Source: Pararhizobium mangrovi (GTDB lineage: Bacteria; Pseudomonadota; Alphaproteobacteria; Rhizobiales; Rhizobiaceae). From it: a stretch of DNA of 64,000 nt. The position numbers were made by a program, and so were the translations under genes. The DNA lies in the NCBI RefSeq assembly GCF_006516965.1, contig NZ_VHLH01000021.1, positions 17,490-81,489 of the forward strand, read 5' to 3'. Below are positions 17,237 through 26,424 of the stretch, piece by piece; position 1 is the stretch's first letter; every line of letters starts with the position of its first letter. The notes under the pieces were generated by a model. It saw only the letters and a program-made list of their open reading frames with translations. It did no database searches and had not been told where the DNA came from.

Positions 17237-18750
17237 ACCACATGGATACTCTCGCAGCAGCACCATCCGCGCTCAAGCTCGGCGATGCCGACAATGTCGC
17301 GGTCGCCGTCAGGGCGCTTGGCGCCGGCGAACACATTCTCGGCGTAACGCTCGCCAGCGACGTCCCCGCCGGTCATAAATTCGCGCTGAAACGCGTGGCG
17401 ACCGGCGATCCGGTCGTCAAGTACGGTCAGGTCATGGCCGCTGCAACGACCGAAATCGAGCCCGGCTCGCATGTCCACGTCCACAACTGCGCCATGGCGG
17501 ATCTGCGCAACGGCCATGCGGCCGCCGGCGCCTCGCTACCCGACATGCCGGTGCGCACGACGTTCGAAGGCTTCGCCCGGCCCAACGGGCGCATCGGCAC
17601 GCGCAACTACATCGCCGTGATGGCTTCGGTGAACTGTTCGACGACGGTCTGCCACGCGATCGCCGCGGCGGCGAACGCGACGCTTCTGCCGCGCTTTCCC
17701 GGCATCGACGGCTTCGTACCGCTGGTACACGACCAGGGATGCGGCATGGCGAATGCGGGAGAGGGGTTCGAAACCCTGGTCCGCACCCTGAAAGGCTACC
17801 GCGACCATCCGAACTTCGGCGGCGTTCTCATCATCGGCCTCGGCTGCGAGGTCAATCAGATCACGCTCTACAGGCCGACGGAATGGACGCGCGAGCGCTT
17901 CCAGACCTTCAACATCCAGGAAGTCGGCGGCTCGCGATCGGCGGTGGACCGGGCGCTTGAGCTTCTCGAACCGATCGCTGTTGCGGCGAACCGGGACGAG
18001 CGTACGATCCTGCCCGTTTCCGGCCTGGTTCTCGGCATGCAATGCGGCGGATCGGACGGCTTTTCCGGGGTGTCGGCCAATCCCGCGCTCGGGGTCGCAT
18101 CCGACATGCTGGTCGCGGCCGGCGGCACGTCCATCCTGTCCGAAACGCCGGAAATCTACGGCGCCGAACACCTCCTGATCGCGCGTTCCGACGCCGATAC
18201 CGGTGCGCGCATCGCCTCGATGATCGAGTGGTGGCGGGACTACGCAGCACGCAACGGTGCGACCCTCGACAACAACCCCTCGCCCGGCAACAAGAAGGGC
18301 GGGCTGACGACGATCCTGGAGAAATCGCTTGGTGCTGTCGCCAAGGGGGGTCTGTCGCCCGTTGCAGGCGCTTATGCCTATGGTGAGCGAATAGATCGGA
18401 CCGGCTTCGTCTACATGGACAGTCCCGGATACGACCCGGTCGCAGCGACCGGCCAGATTGCCTCCGGTGCCAACATCATGGCGTTCACCACCGGTCGTGG
18501 ATCATGCTTCGGCGCCAAGCCGACGCCGAGCCTCAAGCTCGCCTCGAACAGCGCGCTCTTTCGTTCGATGCCCGAAGATATGGACATCGACTGCGGTGCC
18601 ATCCTCGAAGGGCATGCCGGAATCGAAGAGGTCGGCGAGACGATCTACGACGCACTCCTCGACATGGCTTCGGGCAAGAGAACGTCATCGGAAGAATTCG
18701 GCTATGGCGACAACGAATTCGTACCGTGGAAAATCGGCGCGACCCTGTAA
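17233..18750 (+). CDS. UxaA-family sugar-acid dehydratase (altronate dehydratase-like)
   Basis: A dehydratase of about 505 residues that would remove water from a sugar acid to give a 2-keto-3-deoxy acid. The N-terminal SAF domain (about 20-95) holds HKFALKRVATGD and HVHVHNCAM. The main UxaA domain follows with RPNGRIGTRNYIAVMASVNCS, HDQGCGMANAG, GLGCEVNQ, GMQCGGSDGFSGVSANPALG and, near the C-terminus, FTTGRGSCFGAKPTPSLK. The Cys residues in these blocks suit the iron-dependent family. Length is that of full UxaA. It is translationally coupled to the lactonase gene and probably acts on its product, so fuconate is likelier than altronate; that is inference. Confidence 0.9.
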   Translation: MNHMDTLAAAPSALKLGDADNVAVAVRALGAGEHILGVTLASDVPAGHKFALKRVATGDPVVKYGQVMAAATTEIEPGSHVHVHNCAMADLRNGHAAAGASLPDMPVRTTFEGFARPNGRIGTRNYIAVMASVNCSTTVCHAIAAAANATLLPRFPGIDGFVPLVHDQGCGMANAGEGFETLVRTLKGYRDHPNFGGVLIIGLGCEVNQITLYRPTEWTRERFQTFNIQEVGGSRSAVDRALELLEPIAVAANRDERTILPVSGLVLGMQCGGSDGFSGVSANPALGVASDMLVAAGGTSILSETPEIYGAEHLLIARSDADTGARIASMIEWWRDYAARNGATLDNNPSPGNKKGGLTTILEKSLGAVAKGGLSPVAGAYAYGERIDRTGFVYMDSPGYDPVAATGQIASGANIMAFTTGRGSCFGAKPTPSLKLASNSALFRSMPEDMDIDCGAILEGHAGIEEVGETIYDALLDMASGKRTSSEEFGYGDNEFVPWKIGATL

Positions 18751-19085
18751 TGCGAACAGGAGATTGTTGACTGGAGCGCTTTGCGGCCTGACGGGATCGG
18801 GTCCGGCACTCCATCTTTCTGTTTTGCGCATCATCTGCGACGCCGAATTGAATGCGTCTGGTCGGAAAATGCTTTGAACACACCGCCACCGATGGTCGTC
18901 CCGCGCGCATCATGTACAGCGATCATTCTACACGTGGTTGCGTGACCGGCCGGTCTTCCGGACCGCTGCATCGCGCCATGCGCCTTTTCGGATGTTCATG
19001 AAATTTCGCTTTGATGCGCCTCTAATACGGTGCAATCGTATCGCTGGGCGGCTTGCACCCGGACGATGGGACGAGGCGTGATTTC
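18751..19085. other. Intergenic region, no gene recognised
   Basis: This stretch holds the end of the sugar-acid operon and the promoter region of the metallophosphoesterase gene. CGGTCTTCCGGACCG (about 18951-18965) could form a small hairpin but lacks a T-run. No convincing coding frame was found. Confidence 0.5.
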
Positions 19086-20234
19086 ATGGGCGATACCGAA
19101 AGGCTGCGCAAAGGTGAATTCCCTCGCCGGACCGTGCTCAAGGCGACCGCTTCCCTGGCGTTGTTGCCGCTTGCGACGAGGCCGGGCAATGCGGCGTCCA
19201 GGAAGAGCACCACATTCGTCTTCACCTGCGATGTCCATGCCTGCCTGATGCATAGCGGCCTCGCACCCGAATGCGCGGCCGAGGGCAAGACGGATGCGAA
19301 CCTGCTCCGCCACGTGCACGCGATCAACGCCCTTCCCGACTATGCATGGCCGAGTGAAATCCACGGAAGGGCAACGGGCCTCGTCAGCGCCGGAAAGGCG
19401 ATCGGCAAACCGCGCGGCGTCGTCGTCGGAGGGGACATGACGGATGACGGCGGCGGACAGGTCGCCGTTCCCGGCGAAGGAACGCAGCTCCAGCAATTCT
19501 CCCACCGCTACGCACAAGGCACCGGCGAGGACCAGATCCATTTTCCCGTCTATGTCGGTCTCGGCAATCACGATCTCGACCAGAACGGCCCGCCCAACAA
19601 TCCCGACTGGTACCGCCGCGAGCTTCGCGACTACGTCAAGCTGAACCATCGGCCTTCCGTCTTCTTCAAGCCCGCCCTGCCGGCCTCCGACTACGACGAC
19701 GATTCAGACGACTATGCGTGGGATTGGGGCACGTTGCATCTGGTTCAGGGCGAGCGCTTCTTCGGCGACACATCCGAGGGCGCGATCAACGGGCTGCCCT
19801 GGTTGAAACAGAATCTCGCCGCCCGCGCGGCGCACGGCCGGCCGGTAGTGGTGTTTCAACACTATGGCTGGGATCCCTTCTCGACGCTGGAATGGGATCC
19901 CGCACGCGACATCTTCGATGACACGGGACCGGGTCCCGCGCGGTGGTGGAGCAGGGCGCAACGCAAGGCGCTCCTCAATGCGCTGACCGGCTACAACGTC
20001 ATCGGTATCTTTCACGGACACGAGCACGTGACGCCGATGATCTATAATGTCGAGGGATACGACGTCTTCAAACCGAAGGCCGCCTTCCTCGGCGGTTTCG
20101 CACTCGTGCGCGTCGGCGGCAACTTCATGGACGTCGTCCTCGCCGAGGCGAGAGACGGTGGCGAGATCGAGTTCACGAACGCCTTCTCCAAACCGCTCCG
20201 GGCGTTTCGAGGAAGGTCGGCACAACGCATCTGA
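19086..20234 (+). CDS. Tat-exported calcineurin-like metallophosphoesterase
   Basis: A 382-residue phosphoesterase. A twin-arginine signal is present (PRRTVLKATASLALLPLATR, cleavage likely after GNA near residue 36), so a folded, metal-loaded enzyme would be exported to the periplasm. All metallophosphoesterase blocks are in order: TCDVHA (D49, H51), GGDMTDDGG, YVGLGNHDLD, FQHYGWDP and FHGHEHVTP. The substrate is unknown; phosphodiesters or phospholipids are possible. ATG at 19086 is preferred to a TTG 33 bases upstream because it puts the twin arginine near the N-terminus. It stands alone between the deoxy-sugar operon and a convergent regulator gene. Confidence 0.88.
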   Translation: MGDTERLRKGEFPRRTVLKATASLALLPLATRPGNAASRKSTTFVFTCDVHACLMHSGLAPECAAEGKTDANLLRHVHAINALPDYAWPSEIHGRATGLVSAGKAIGKPRGVVVGGDMTDDGGGQVAVPGEGTQLQQFSHRYAQGTGEDQIHFPVYVGLGNHDLDQNGPPNNPDWYRRELRDYVKLNHRPSVFFKPALPASDYDDDSDDYAWDWGTLHLVQGERFFGDTSEGAINGLPWLKQNLAARAAHGRPVVVFQHYGWDPFSTLEWDPARDIFDDTGPGPARWWSRAQRKALLNALTGYNVIGIFHGHEHVTPMIYNVEGYDVFKPKAAFLGGFALVRVGGNFMDVVLAEARDGGEIEFTNAFSKPLRAFRGRSAQRI

Positions 20235-20379
20235 AAACCCCGCCAGGGAACGACGTTCTTGCAGGCCAGCGTTACACCGCCTGCGAACAGGCTGAGGTCG
20301 TCGGCGAAAACGCATCTATTCGATGCCGACGGAAATGCCGTGCGCCGATAACGGGACGGATGGCGCGTGCGTGAACGCT

Positions 20380-20988
20380 TCACCATACCGGCGGTGTCGT
20401 GATCCAGATCACTCGTGTTTCGACCTCTCCTTCATTGGCAAACCGATGGGACAGCGTGCTCTCGAAGGTGAAGGCGTCTCCCGCCGAGAGGCTGTACCGC
20501 CGGCCGTCGACCTCCAGCATCAATGCCCCCTGCAGCACCACGCCGCATTCTTCACCGTCATGGGTATAGGGTTCCTCTCCGGATCCGCCGCCGGGAGAAA
20601 GCGCGATCTCCATGACCTGCAGCGCACCGTCATCCCGGGCGTTCAGGAATTCCTTCACCATCCCCTTGCTGCCGAAGTCCACCCGCCGGCGGCGGCCTGC
20701 ACGGACGATTCGATCCGTTTCGGGCTGCCCCTCGTCATTGCCGAACAGAGCGTGAACCGGCACCCCGATCACGTCGCAGATGGCCCTCAGGGAGCGTACG
20801 GACGGGGAGGAAATGCCGCGCTCGATCTGGCTTAGCCCGCCGACCGAAAGGCTCGCACGCGCCGCCACGCACTTCAGCGACAGCCCTTGAGCCTGTCGAG
20901 CGCGACGCACCGCACGACCCAATGCCTCATCGTCCTCGCGTGCGCTGTCGGCCGCAGCGCTTGCGCTTGACGCCAAGGGCATCTCCAT
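20380..20988 (-). CDS. XRE-family regulator with C-terminal cupin domain
   Basis: A 202-residue transcription factor. The N-terminal HTH_3 domain (about 25-80) has LGRAVRRARQAQGLSLKCVA and LSQIERGISSPSVRSLRAI. The C-terminal cupin (about 115-198) has EEPYTHDGEECGVVLQG and LSAGDAFTFESTLSHRF with the metal-site-like His and Glu residues. This is the layout of PuuR-like regulators of amine and amino-acid catabolism. It is divergent from the ABC transporter and PuuB-like oxidase genes, which it most likely controls. A dyad at 21147-21162 is the best operator candidate. Confidence 0.9.
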   Translation of the reverse strand: MEMPLASSASAAADSAREDDEALGRAVRRARQAQGLSLKCVAARASLSVGGLSQIERGISSPSVRSLRAICDVIGVPVHALFGNDEGQPETDRIVRAGRRRRVDFGSKGMVKEFLNARDDGALQVMEIALSPGGGSGEEPYTHDGEECGVVLQGALMLEVDGRRYSLSAGDAFTFESTLSHRFANEGEVETRVIWITTPPVW

Positions 20989-21146
20989 CCCGATCTCGCT
21001 TTCAAGTACATGAACTTTCTCCGAATGTAGATCGAGGCGATGAAAATCTCAAGCAAGGGAACGATGTTCACTACCGGACTATCTGGCTTCTTTCGATTTT
21101 CGTATCGGATAAAAGCGCTGCCGTTTTTCATTGCAGTGATGATCAG

Positions 21147-21162
21147 TTTCACTATGATGAAA
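21147..21162. promoter_or_regulatory. Candidate operator of the XRE-cupin regulator
   Basis: The dyad TTTCA-N6-TGAAA lies about 57 bases upstream of the binding-protein start, within a larger GATGAT...ATCATC inverted repeat, in the gap between the divergent regulator and transporter genes. Confidence 0.35.
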
Positions 21163-21218
21163 TCATCAAACCATCAGTCCCGGCTGCCCGATGGCCGGCA
21201 TAAGGAAAGGGGAACGCA

Positions 21219-21965
21219 ATGATTTCCAAAGCATTTGCAACGGCGCTCGTCGCCCTGGCCGTCGCACTCTCCGTCCCGGCAAGGGCCGCAGACACGGTCA
21301 AGGTTGGTATCACCACCACCGGCGTACCCTTCACCTTCATCGACACGTCGAGCCAGAAGCCGGTCGGAGCCATGGTCGATCTCGCCGCTGCCATCGCGAA
21401 GGACAACGGCATGACGCCGGACTTCAAGATCACCGCCTTTTCCGCACTGATCCCGTCATTGAAGACCGGCAAGATCGACATGATTTCGGCCGGCATGTTC
21501 GACACGGCAAAACGCGAAAAGATCGTCGATTTCAGCGAGCCGGTCTACAGCTACGGCGAAGCCATGTTCGTGTCGGCAGACGACGAGCAGAACTACACGC
21601 TGGACGACCTGAAGGGTGCGACCGTCGGTGCGCAGGTCGGCACAACCTTCGCCGATGCCCTGCGCGAGCGTGGAACGTTCGGCCAGGTGAAACTCTACGA
21701 TTCCATCGTCGACATCATGCGCGACGTGAAGCTCGGACGCATCAAAGCCGGCTTCGGCGACAAGCCGATCGTGGCTTATCAGATCAAGCAGAAGCCCGCC
21801 CTCGGCGTGCGTCTCGTAAAGGGTTACGAGCCGATGCGCAGCGGCAAGGTCGCGCTCGCCGTGTCCAAGGACAATCCCGAACTCCTCAAGAAGGTCAATG
21901 CCTCGATCGAGAAGCTCGAGAAGAGCGGAGAACTCGCGAAGATCTTCGCCAAGTACGGCCTCTGA
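21219..21965 (+). CDS. Amino-acid-type ABC transporter substrate-binding protein
   Basis: A periplasmic binding protein of 248 residues from the polar amino acid / opine (family 3) class. A Sec signal peptide ends at ARAAD (about residue 24). The class signature is visible: VGITTTGVPFTFIDTSSQKP, IDMISAGMFDTAKREKIVDFSEP and GATVGAQVGTTFAD. It is the first gene of a four-gene operon with its permease, ATPase and an FAD oxidase. AAGGAAAGGGG precedes the ATG. The ligand is probably an amino acid or related amine, given the oxidase; it cannot be named. Confidence 0.92.
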   Translation: MISKAFATALVALAVALSVPARAADTVKVGITTTGVPFTFIDTSSQKPVGAMVDLAAAIAKDNGMTPDFKITAFSALIPSLKTGKIDMISAGMFDTAKREKIVDFSEPVYSYGEAMFVSADDEQNYTLDDLKGATVGAQVGTTFADALRERGTFGQVKLYDSIVDIMRDVKLGRIKAGFGDKPIVAYQIKQKPALGVRLVKGYEPMRSGKVALAVSKDNPELLKKVNASIEKLEKSGELAKIFAKYGL

Positions 21966-22037
21966 GCGCCTTTACGCCATCGGCGACGGCCGGCTGCCGG
22001 CCGTCGTTCAACGGACTTCGAGCGGGATGAGCATGGC

Positions 22038-22694
22038 ATGGACAGCCTGGTTTCGCGTGCCGAGAGCTATTGGCCCATACTGGTAAGCGGGCTGTGGCTG
22101 ACGATCGCCGTGACGGTCGCCGCCCTCGTGCTTTCCACCGTGCTCGGCCTCGTCTGGGCGATGCTGCGCACCTCCGGCGTGCCGGCGCTGGCGAGGCCGA
22201 CACGGGTGATCGTGGAGTTCCTGCGCGGCATTCCGATCCTGGTCGTGCTGTTCTACATCTACTTCGTCATGCCGGAGATCGGCATCGACCTGACCGCCTT
22301 CCAGGCTGGGGTCATCGGGCTCGGCCTCACCTATTCGTGCTATATCGGCGAGACGTTCCGCGCCGGTATCGAGGCGGTGGATCCCGGCCAGATCGAGGCC
22401 GCCAAGTCCATCGGCATGCGCCGCGGCCTCACCATGCGCCGGGTCATTCTCCCGCAGGCCTTCAGGATCGTTCTGCCGCCTTACGGCAACAACCTCGTCA
22501 TGCTCCTGAAGGATTCCTCGCAGGTTTCCGTCATATCCGTCGCCGAACTGACCATGCAGGGCAAGATGCTGGCCTCCTCGACGTTCGACAACATCACCGT
22601 GTTCACCATGGTCGCGCTGCTTTATCTGTGCCTGACCATCCCGCTCAATCTGTGCATGAGTTATCTCGAAGCCAATTTCGGGAGAGCGCGGTGA
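22038..22694 (+). CDS. Amino-acid-type ABC transporter permease
   Basis: An inner-membrane subunit of 218 residues, HisM/GlnP class. It has about five membrane segments, the conserved [16 protein letters not shown] early motif and the EAA loop [20 protein letters not shown] followed by [12 protein letters not shown] and [12 protein letters not shown]. Length is typical. Its stop codon overlaps the GTG start of the ATPase gene. Only one permease gene is present, so the channel is probably a homodimer. Confidence 0.93.
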   Translation: MDSLVSRAESYWPILVSGLWLTIAVTVAALVLSTVLGLVWAMLRTSGVPALARPTRVIVEFLRGIPILVVLFYIYFVMPEIGIDLTAFQAGVIGLGLTYSCYIGETFRAGIEAVDPGQIEAAKSIGMRRGLTMRRVILPQAFRIVLPPYGNNLVMLLKDSSQVSVISVAELTMQGKMLASSTFDNITVFTMVALLYLCLTIPLNLCMSYLEANFGRAR

Positions 22695-23425
22695 TCCGTT
22701 TCGAGCAGATGCGAAAGTCCTTCGGCACGCACGCGGTGCTAAGGGGCATCGATGCCGAAGTGAACCGCGGCGAAGTCGTCTGCCTGATCGGACCCTCCGG
22801 CTCCGGCAAGTCGACGATGCTTCGGTGTATCAACGGGCTCGAGCCCTACCAAGGTGGCCGGGTGATGATCGGCGACACGCTGGTGGATGCGTCCCGGCCG
22901 ACGATCCATGACATCCGCACGCGGGTCTCGATGGTCTTCCAGCGCTTCAACCTCTTTCCCAATCGCACAGCGCTCGAAAACGTCATGGAAGGACCGATCT
23001 ACGTCCTGAAGGAAAAGCCGGCCGACGTGCGCGAGCGCGCATCGGCCCTGCTTCGCCGCGTCGGTCTCGAGGAAAAGATGCAGGCCTATCCGGCCTCGCT
23101 TTCGGGCGGGCAGCAGCAGCGCGTGGCCATCGCCCGCGCGCTCGCCATGCGCCCGGAAGCGATCCTCTTCGATGAACCGACTTCCGCGCTGGATCCGGAA
23201 ATGGTCGGCGAGGTTCTTTCCGTGATGCAGGGTCTCGCCGAGGAGGAGGACATGACGATGCTCGTCGTCACACATGAAATCCAGTTCGCCCGCGAGGTCG
23301 CCAGCCGCGTGCTCTTCCTCGATGACGGTTTGATCGCCGAGGAAGGGCCGGCACGTGAGCTGCTGCAGCATCCGAAGAACGAGCGCACGCAGGATTTCCT
23401 GCGCCGCGTCACCCATCCGGTCTAG
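22691..23425 (+). CDS. Amino-acid-type ABC transporter ATP-binding protein
   Basis: A 244-residue cytoplasmic ATPase of the GlnQ/HisP class. Walker A is GPSGSGKST, the Q-loop [17 protein letters not shown], the signature [14 protein letters not shown], Walker [14 protein letters not shown] and the switch VTHEI. The start is GTG at 22691 (ATCCGTTTCGAG follows), overlapping the permease stop, with GGGAGAG upstream. The FAD oxidase gene follows after three bases, so all four genes are co-transcribed. Confidence 0.92.
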   Translation: MIRFEQMRKSFGTHAVLRGIDAEVNRGEVVCLIGPSGSGKSTMLRCINGLEPYQGGRVMIGDTLVDASRPTIHDIRTRVSMVFQRFNLFPNRTALENVMEGPIYVLKEKPADVRERASALLRRVGLEEKMQAYPASLSGGQQQRVAIARALAMRPEAILFDEPTSALDPEMVGEVLSVMQGLAEEEDMTMLVVTHEIQFAREVASRVLFLDDGLIAEEGPARELLQHPKNERTQDFLRRVTHPV

Positions 23426-23428
23426 ACG

Positions 23429-24697
23429 ATGGCGGAAAAAGCCCCCCTCACGTCGCTCTGGGCGGAAACGGCGACGCCGGCCTTCGAAGCCTCGCGGCTT
23501 GTGGGTGACCATGAAGCCGATGTCGCCGTGGTCGGTGGCGGTTTTACCGGCCTGACGACGGCACTGGCACTTGCCGAAGGTGGAGCATCCGTCGTTCTTC
23601 TGGAAGCCGAGCGGATCGGCTTCGGCGCCAGCGGACGGAATGGCGGGCAGGTGATACCGGGCCTCAAACACGATCCCGATGCGATCGACGCGGCGTTCGG
23701 CGAAGAGACGACCGACTTCGTCGGACGGACGGCCGACACCGTCTTCGAGCTGATCGAACGGCATGGCATCGACTGCGCTCCCGTGCGCAGGGGATGGATC
23801 CAGGGCACGATCAAGAATGTCCATCTCGCGAAGCTTCGAACGCGGATGGAGGAATGGCAGCGCCGTGGCGTCGCCGCGCGCTGGCTCGATGCCGCCGCGA
23901 TCGAGAAGGCGACGGGCAGCCCAACGTTCGTCGCCGGCTGGCACGACCCGCGGGCGGGAACGATCCAGCCGCTGAGCTATGCACACGGTCTCGCCCGTGC
24001 GGCGGAGGCAGCGGGCGCGAGACTGCACGCTGAAAGTCGCGTTACGGACCTTCGCCGAAACGGCTCGCGCTGGACGCTTCGCTGCGCGAAGGGAAGCGTT
24101 CGCGCCGAGAGCGTCGTCCTCGCGACGAACGGCTACACGGATGGGCTGTGGCCCAAACTGAAGGCGACCGCGCTACCGGCCAACAGCTTCCAGATCGCGA
24201 CTGCGCCCTTGAGCGCGGAGGAACTGGAGCGTGTGCTGCCGGAAGGATGCCCCGTCTCCGAGACGCGCCGGATCGGCAATTATTTCCGCTTCGGCCCCGG
24301 CAATCGTCTGCTCATGGGCGGGCGCGGCAGTTTCCGCGATCCACGCACGTCGACCGACTTCAAGCGCATCGTCGGCGCATTGCACCACTTCTTCCCCGAC
24401 CTGCGGGGCAAGAAGATCGACCATCACTGGTGGGGTCGCGTGGCGATGACCGCCGACTCACTCCCACACATTCATCGCCCGGCCCCCGGGCTGATCATGG
24501 CCCTCGGTTTCAACGGTCGCGGTGTCGCCCTTTCGAGCGCGCTCGGCACGGCGATCGGCAAGCATCTGCTCGACGAGGCCCATCCCCTGCCGCTCGCCAC
24601 TTCGCCGATCCGGCCCTTGCCGGTCCACGCGCTTCATCGCTGGTACGGCACTGGCGCCATTACATATTACCGGCTTCGCGATGCGCTCGACCGCTGA
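23429..24697 (+). CDS. FAD-dependent amine oxidoreductase (PuuB/DadA-like)
   Basis: A flavoprotein of 422 residues in the DAO superfamily. The Rossmann ADP-binding motif is VAVVGGGFTGLTTALALAEG (about 31-50), followed by GFGASGRNGGQV, a motif typical of gamma-glutamylputrescine oxidase (PuuB) and its relatives. The C-terminal FAD-contact block is LIMALGFNGRGVALSSALG. It oxidises an amine or amino acid with release of ammonia and H2O2, or passes electrons to another acceptor. Coupling to an amino-acid ABC transporter and a PuuR-like regulator fits amine or opine catabolism. The exact substrate is unknown. Confidence 0.88.
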   Translation: MAEKAPLTSLWAETATPAFEASRLVGDHEADVAVVGGGFTGLTTALALAEGGASVVLLEAERIGFGASGRNGGQVIPGLKHDPDAIDAAFGEETTDFVGRTADTVFELIERHGIDCAPVRRGWIQGTIKNVHLAKLRTRMEEWQRRGVAARWLDAAAIEKATGSPTFVAGWHDPRAGTIQPLSYAHGLARAAEAAGARLHAESRVTDLRRNGSRWTLRCAKGSVRAESVVLATNGYTDGLWPKLKATALPANSFQIATAPLSAEELERVLPEGCPVSETRRIGNYFRFGPGNRLLMGGRGSFRDPRTSTDFKRIVGALHHFFPDLRGKKIDHHWWGRVAMTADSLPHIHRPAPGLIMALGFNGRGVALSSALGTAIGKHLLDEAHPLPLATSPIRPLPVHALHRWYGTGAITYYRLRDALDR

Positions 24698-24919
24698 CAT
24701 GTGAGGGAGTACGGACACCATCTCGTCATCGAAAGACGCTCGTTTTCAAGATGGTAAGTCGGTGATGAAGCCTGGCGAACTCACAAACGGCGTCGCTAGC
24801 GAGATCCCGGACAAACCGGAACTGATCATCGGAGCGATCGGCTTCGTTGACTTGAACTTATGCGTCAGCACGGTACGGATGTGGAACGCATACCGAATCA
24901 TCTCTCAGGGAGGAGAGCC

Positions 24920-25915
24920 ATGTTCAGAGGTCTTGTCGTAGCCGGTGCCCTTTTCGGCACTGTTCTCGCCTCGCACGCACAAACTTTAAGGTTCGCCGAT
25001 CTTCACGCCCCGGACTCGCCAACTGGCAAGGGCGCCACGAAGTTTGCCGAATTGGTCAAGAAATACTCGGACGGTGATCTGACCGTGCGTGTCTATCCGT
25101 CCGGCCAGCTTGGCGACGCCAAGAACCTGACGAATTCGGTCAAGACCGGCGCCCTCGACATGGCGATAGGCACTTTTCCGCTGCTGGCGGACATCGTTCC
25201 GGAATACAATGTATATAACGCTGGCTATTTCTTCGACTCTTGGTCGAATTTAAAGATGATCGTCGAGGGAGAGAATTTCGGAAAGAAGTGGAACAAACAG
25301 CTTTTGGATAAAAGCGGTATCGAGATGATGGCTGCTAGTTATTACGGGGCCCGCGATCTCACCACGAAGGGCTTTCCTGTCAAAAAGCCTGCGGACCTGA
25401 ACGGCAAGAAGATCCGCGCCGTACCCAACTCTATGTCGCTCGCCGTAGACACGGGGCTTGGCGGCAAACCCACGCCGGTCGCGTTTCCCGACCTTTTTCA
25501 GGCGCTAAGCCAAGGCGTCGTAGACGCACAGGAAAACCCTCTTCCCACGATCGAATCGGAGAAATTCTACGAGGTCCAAGATCATTTGATGCTGACGCAG
25601 CATCAATTGATCGTCCTGCCGTGGATCGCCAACGCGCAACGCCTGAAGCGACTTTCCGACAAGAACAGGAAGGCCGTTTTGAAAGCAGCGCAGGAAGCTG
25701 CTCAGTGGACCTCGCAACGCACGGCAGAGGTCGAAAAGAACCTCTCGAAAAAGCTGGCTGATCAGGGTATGACGGTCGTTGACGAGAGTGACGGACTGGA
25801 TCTCGAGGCCTTCAAGAAATCGGTTCGCGCCGAAGTTAAGAAGCGTTTTGAGGGCAAGGTTTGGCCCTCTGGTTTATCGGAAAAGGTGCTCGAGGCTTCG
25901 AAACAGGCACAATGA
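24920..25915 (+). CDS. TRAP transporter substrate-binding protein (DctP family)
   Basis: A periplasmic solute receptor of 331 residues. A Sec signal peptide MFRGLVVAGALFGTVLASHA is cleaved near residue 20. Family blocks include RVYPSGQLGDAKNLTNSVKT, AASYYGARDLTTKGFPVKKP, DLNGKKIRAVPN and FQALSQGVVDAQENP, where the conserved Arg and Asn bind the ligand carboxylate. ATG at 24920 is preferred to one 60 bases earlier because GGGAGGAG lies just upstream and the signal peptide starts there. Codon use looks less GC-rich than in flanking genes. Ligands of this family are mostly organic acids; this one is unknown. Confidence 0.92.
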   Translation: MFRGLVVAGALFGTVLASHAQTLRFADLHAPDSPTGKGATKFAELVKKYSDGDLTVRVYPSGQLGDAKNLTNSVKTGALDMAIGTFPLLADIVPEYNVYNAGYFFDSWSNLKMIVEGENFGKKWNKQLLDKSGIEMMAASYYGARDLTTKGFPVKKPADLNGKKIRAVPNSMSLAVDTGLGGKPTPVAFPDLFQALSQGVVDAQENPLPTIESEKFYEVQDHLMLTQHQLIVLPWIANAQRLKRLSDKNRKAVLKAAQEAAQWTSQRTAEVEKNLSKKLADQGMTVVDESDGLDLEAFKKSVRAEVKKRFEGKVWPSGLSEKVLEASKQAQ

Positions 25916-25919
25916 TCCG

Positions 25920-26411
25920 ATGACTTCCGAACCGGAAGTTTCGACGAGCTGGGGTTGGCGGCGGTTGATCGCCGATCCCGAGCTCGTGATCGCTGCCTTC
26001 ATCCTGATGGCGATTGTCTTTATCTCCTGCCTTCAGGTGTGCATGCGCTACCTGTTCAACGCACCGCTCGACTGGACGCAAGAGGTCAGCGGCATCCTTG
26101 TCGTCTGGATGACTTTCATCGCCTCCATCGGCCTGATGCGCCACAACGTCCATACGCGAGTGGAATTGTTCGAGGAGATGATCGAAAACAAAAGGGCGGT
26201 GCAGTTGCTCGCAATCGCTATCGATCTCCTTGTGCTGCTGTTCCTGATTTCCATTGTTTACAGCGGCTGGCTCCTCATGGGGCAGGTCGCCGGCCAGAAG
26301 ACGGCGGCCCTCCGTTTGCCCGTGGGACTGGAAGTCGTCGTTGTGCCGGCCAGCGCTGCGGTGATGACGTTCATGGTTCTCGTTCGCATCATTCGCCGCG
26401 TCCTCCTATGA
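25920..26411 (+). CDS. TRAP transporter small permease (DctQ family)
   Basis: A 163-residue inner-membrane protein with four hydrophobic segments (about 22-42, 56-76, 97-118 and 136-156). CMRYLFNAPLDWTQEVSGIL and GLMRHNVHTRVE are typical of DctQ. It forms the membrane complex with the large permease DctM and relies on the sodium or proton gradient. ATG at 25920 is chosen to follow the DctP stop by four bases; a longer in-frame version overlaps dctP and is not supported. Confidence 0.9.
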   Translation: MTSEPEVSTSWGWRRLIADPELVIAAFILMAIVFISCLQVCMRYLFNAPLDWTQEVSGILVVWMTFIASIGLMRHNVHTRVELFEEMIENKRAVQLLAIAIDLLVLLFLISIVYSGWLLMGQVAGQKTAALRLPVGLEVVVVPASAAVMTFMVLVRIIRRVLL

Positions 26412-26424
26412 CGAAAGCGCGCTG

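Noticed and set aside
24765..24980. Small plus-strand frame starting MKPGELTNGV before dctP
   Set aside because: No recognisable family, no ribosome binding site, and it overlaps the dctP signal peptide in another frame.
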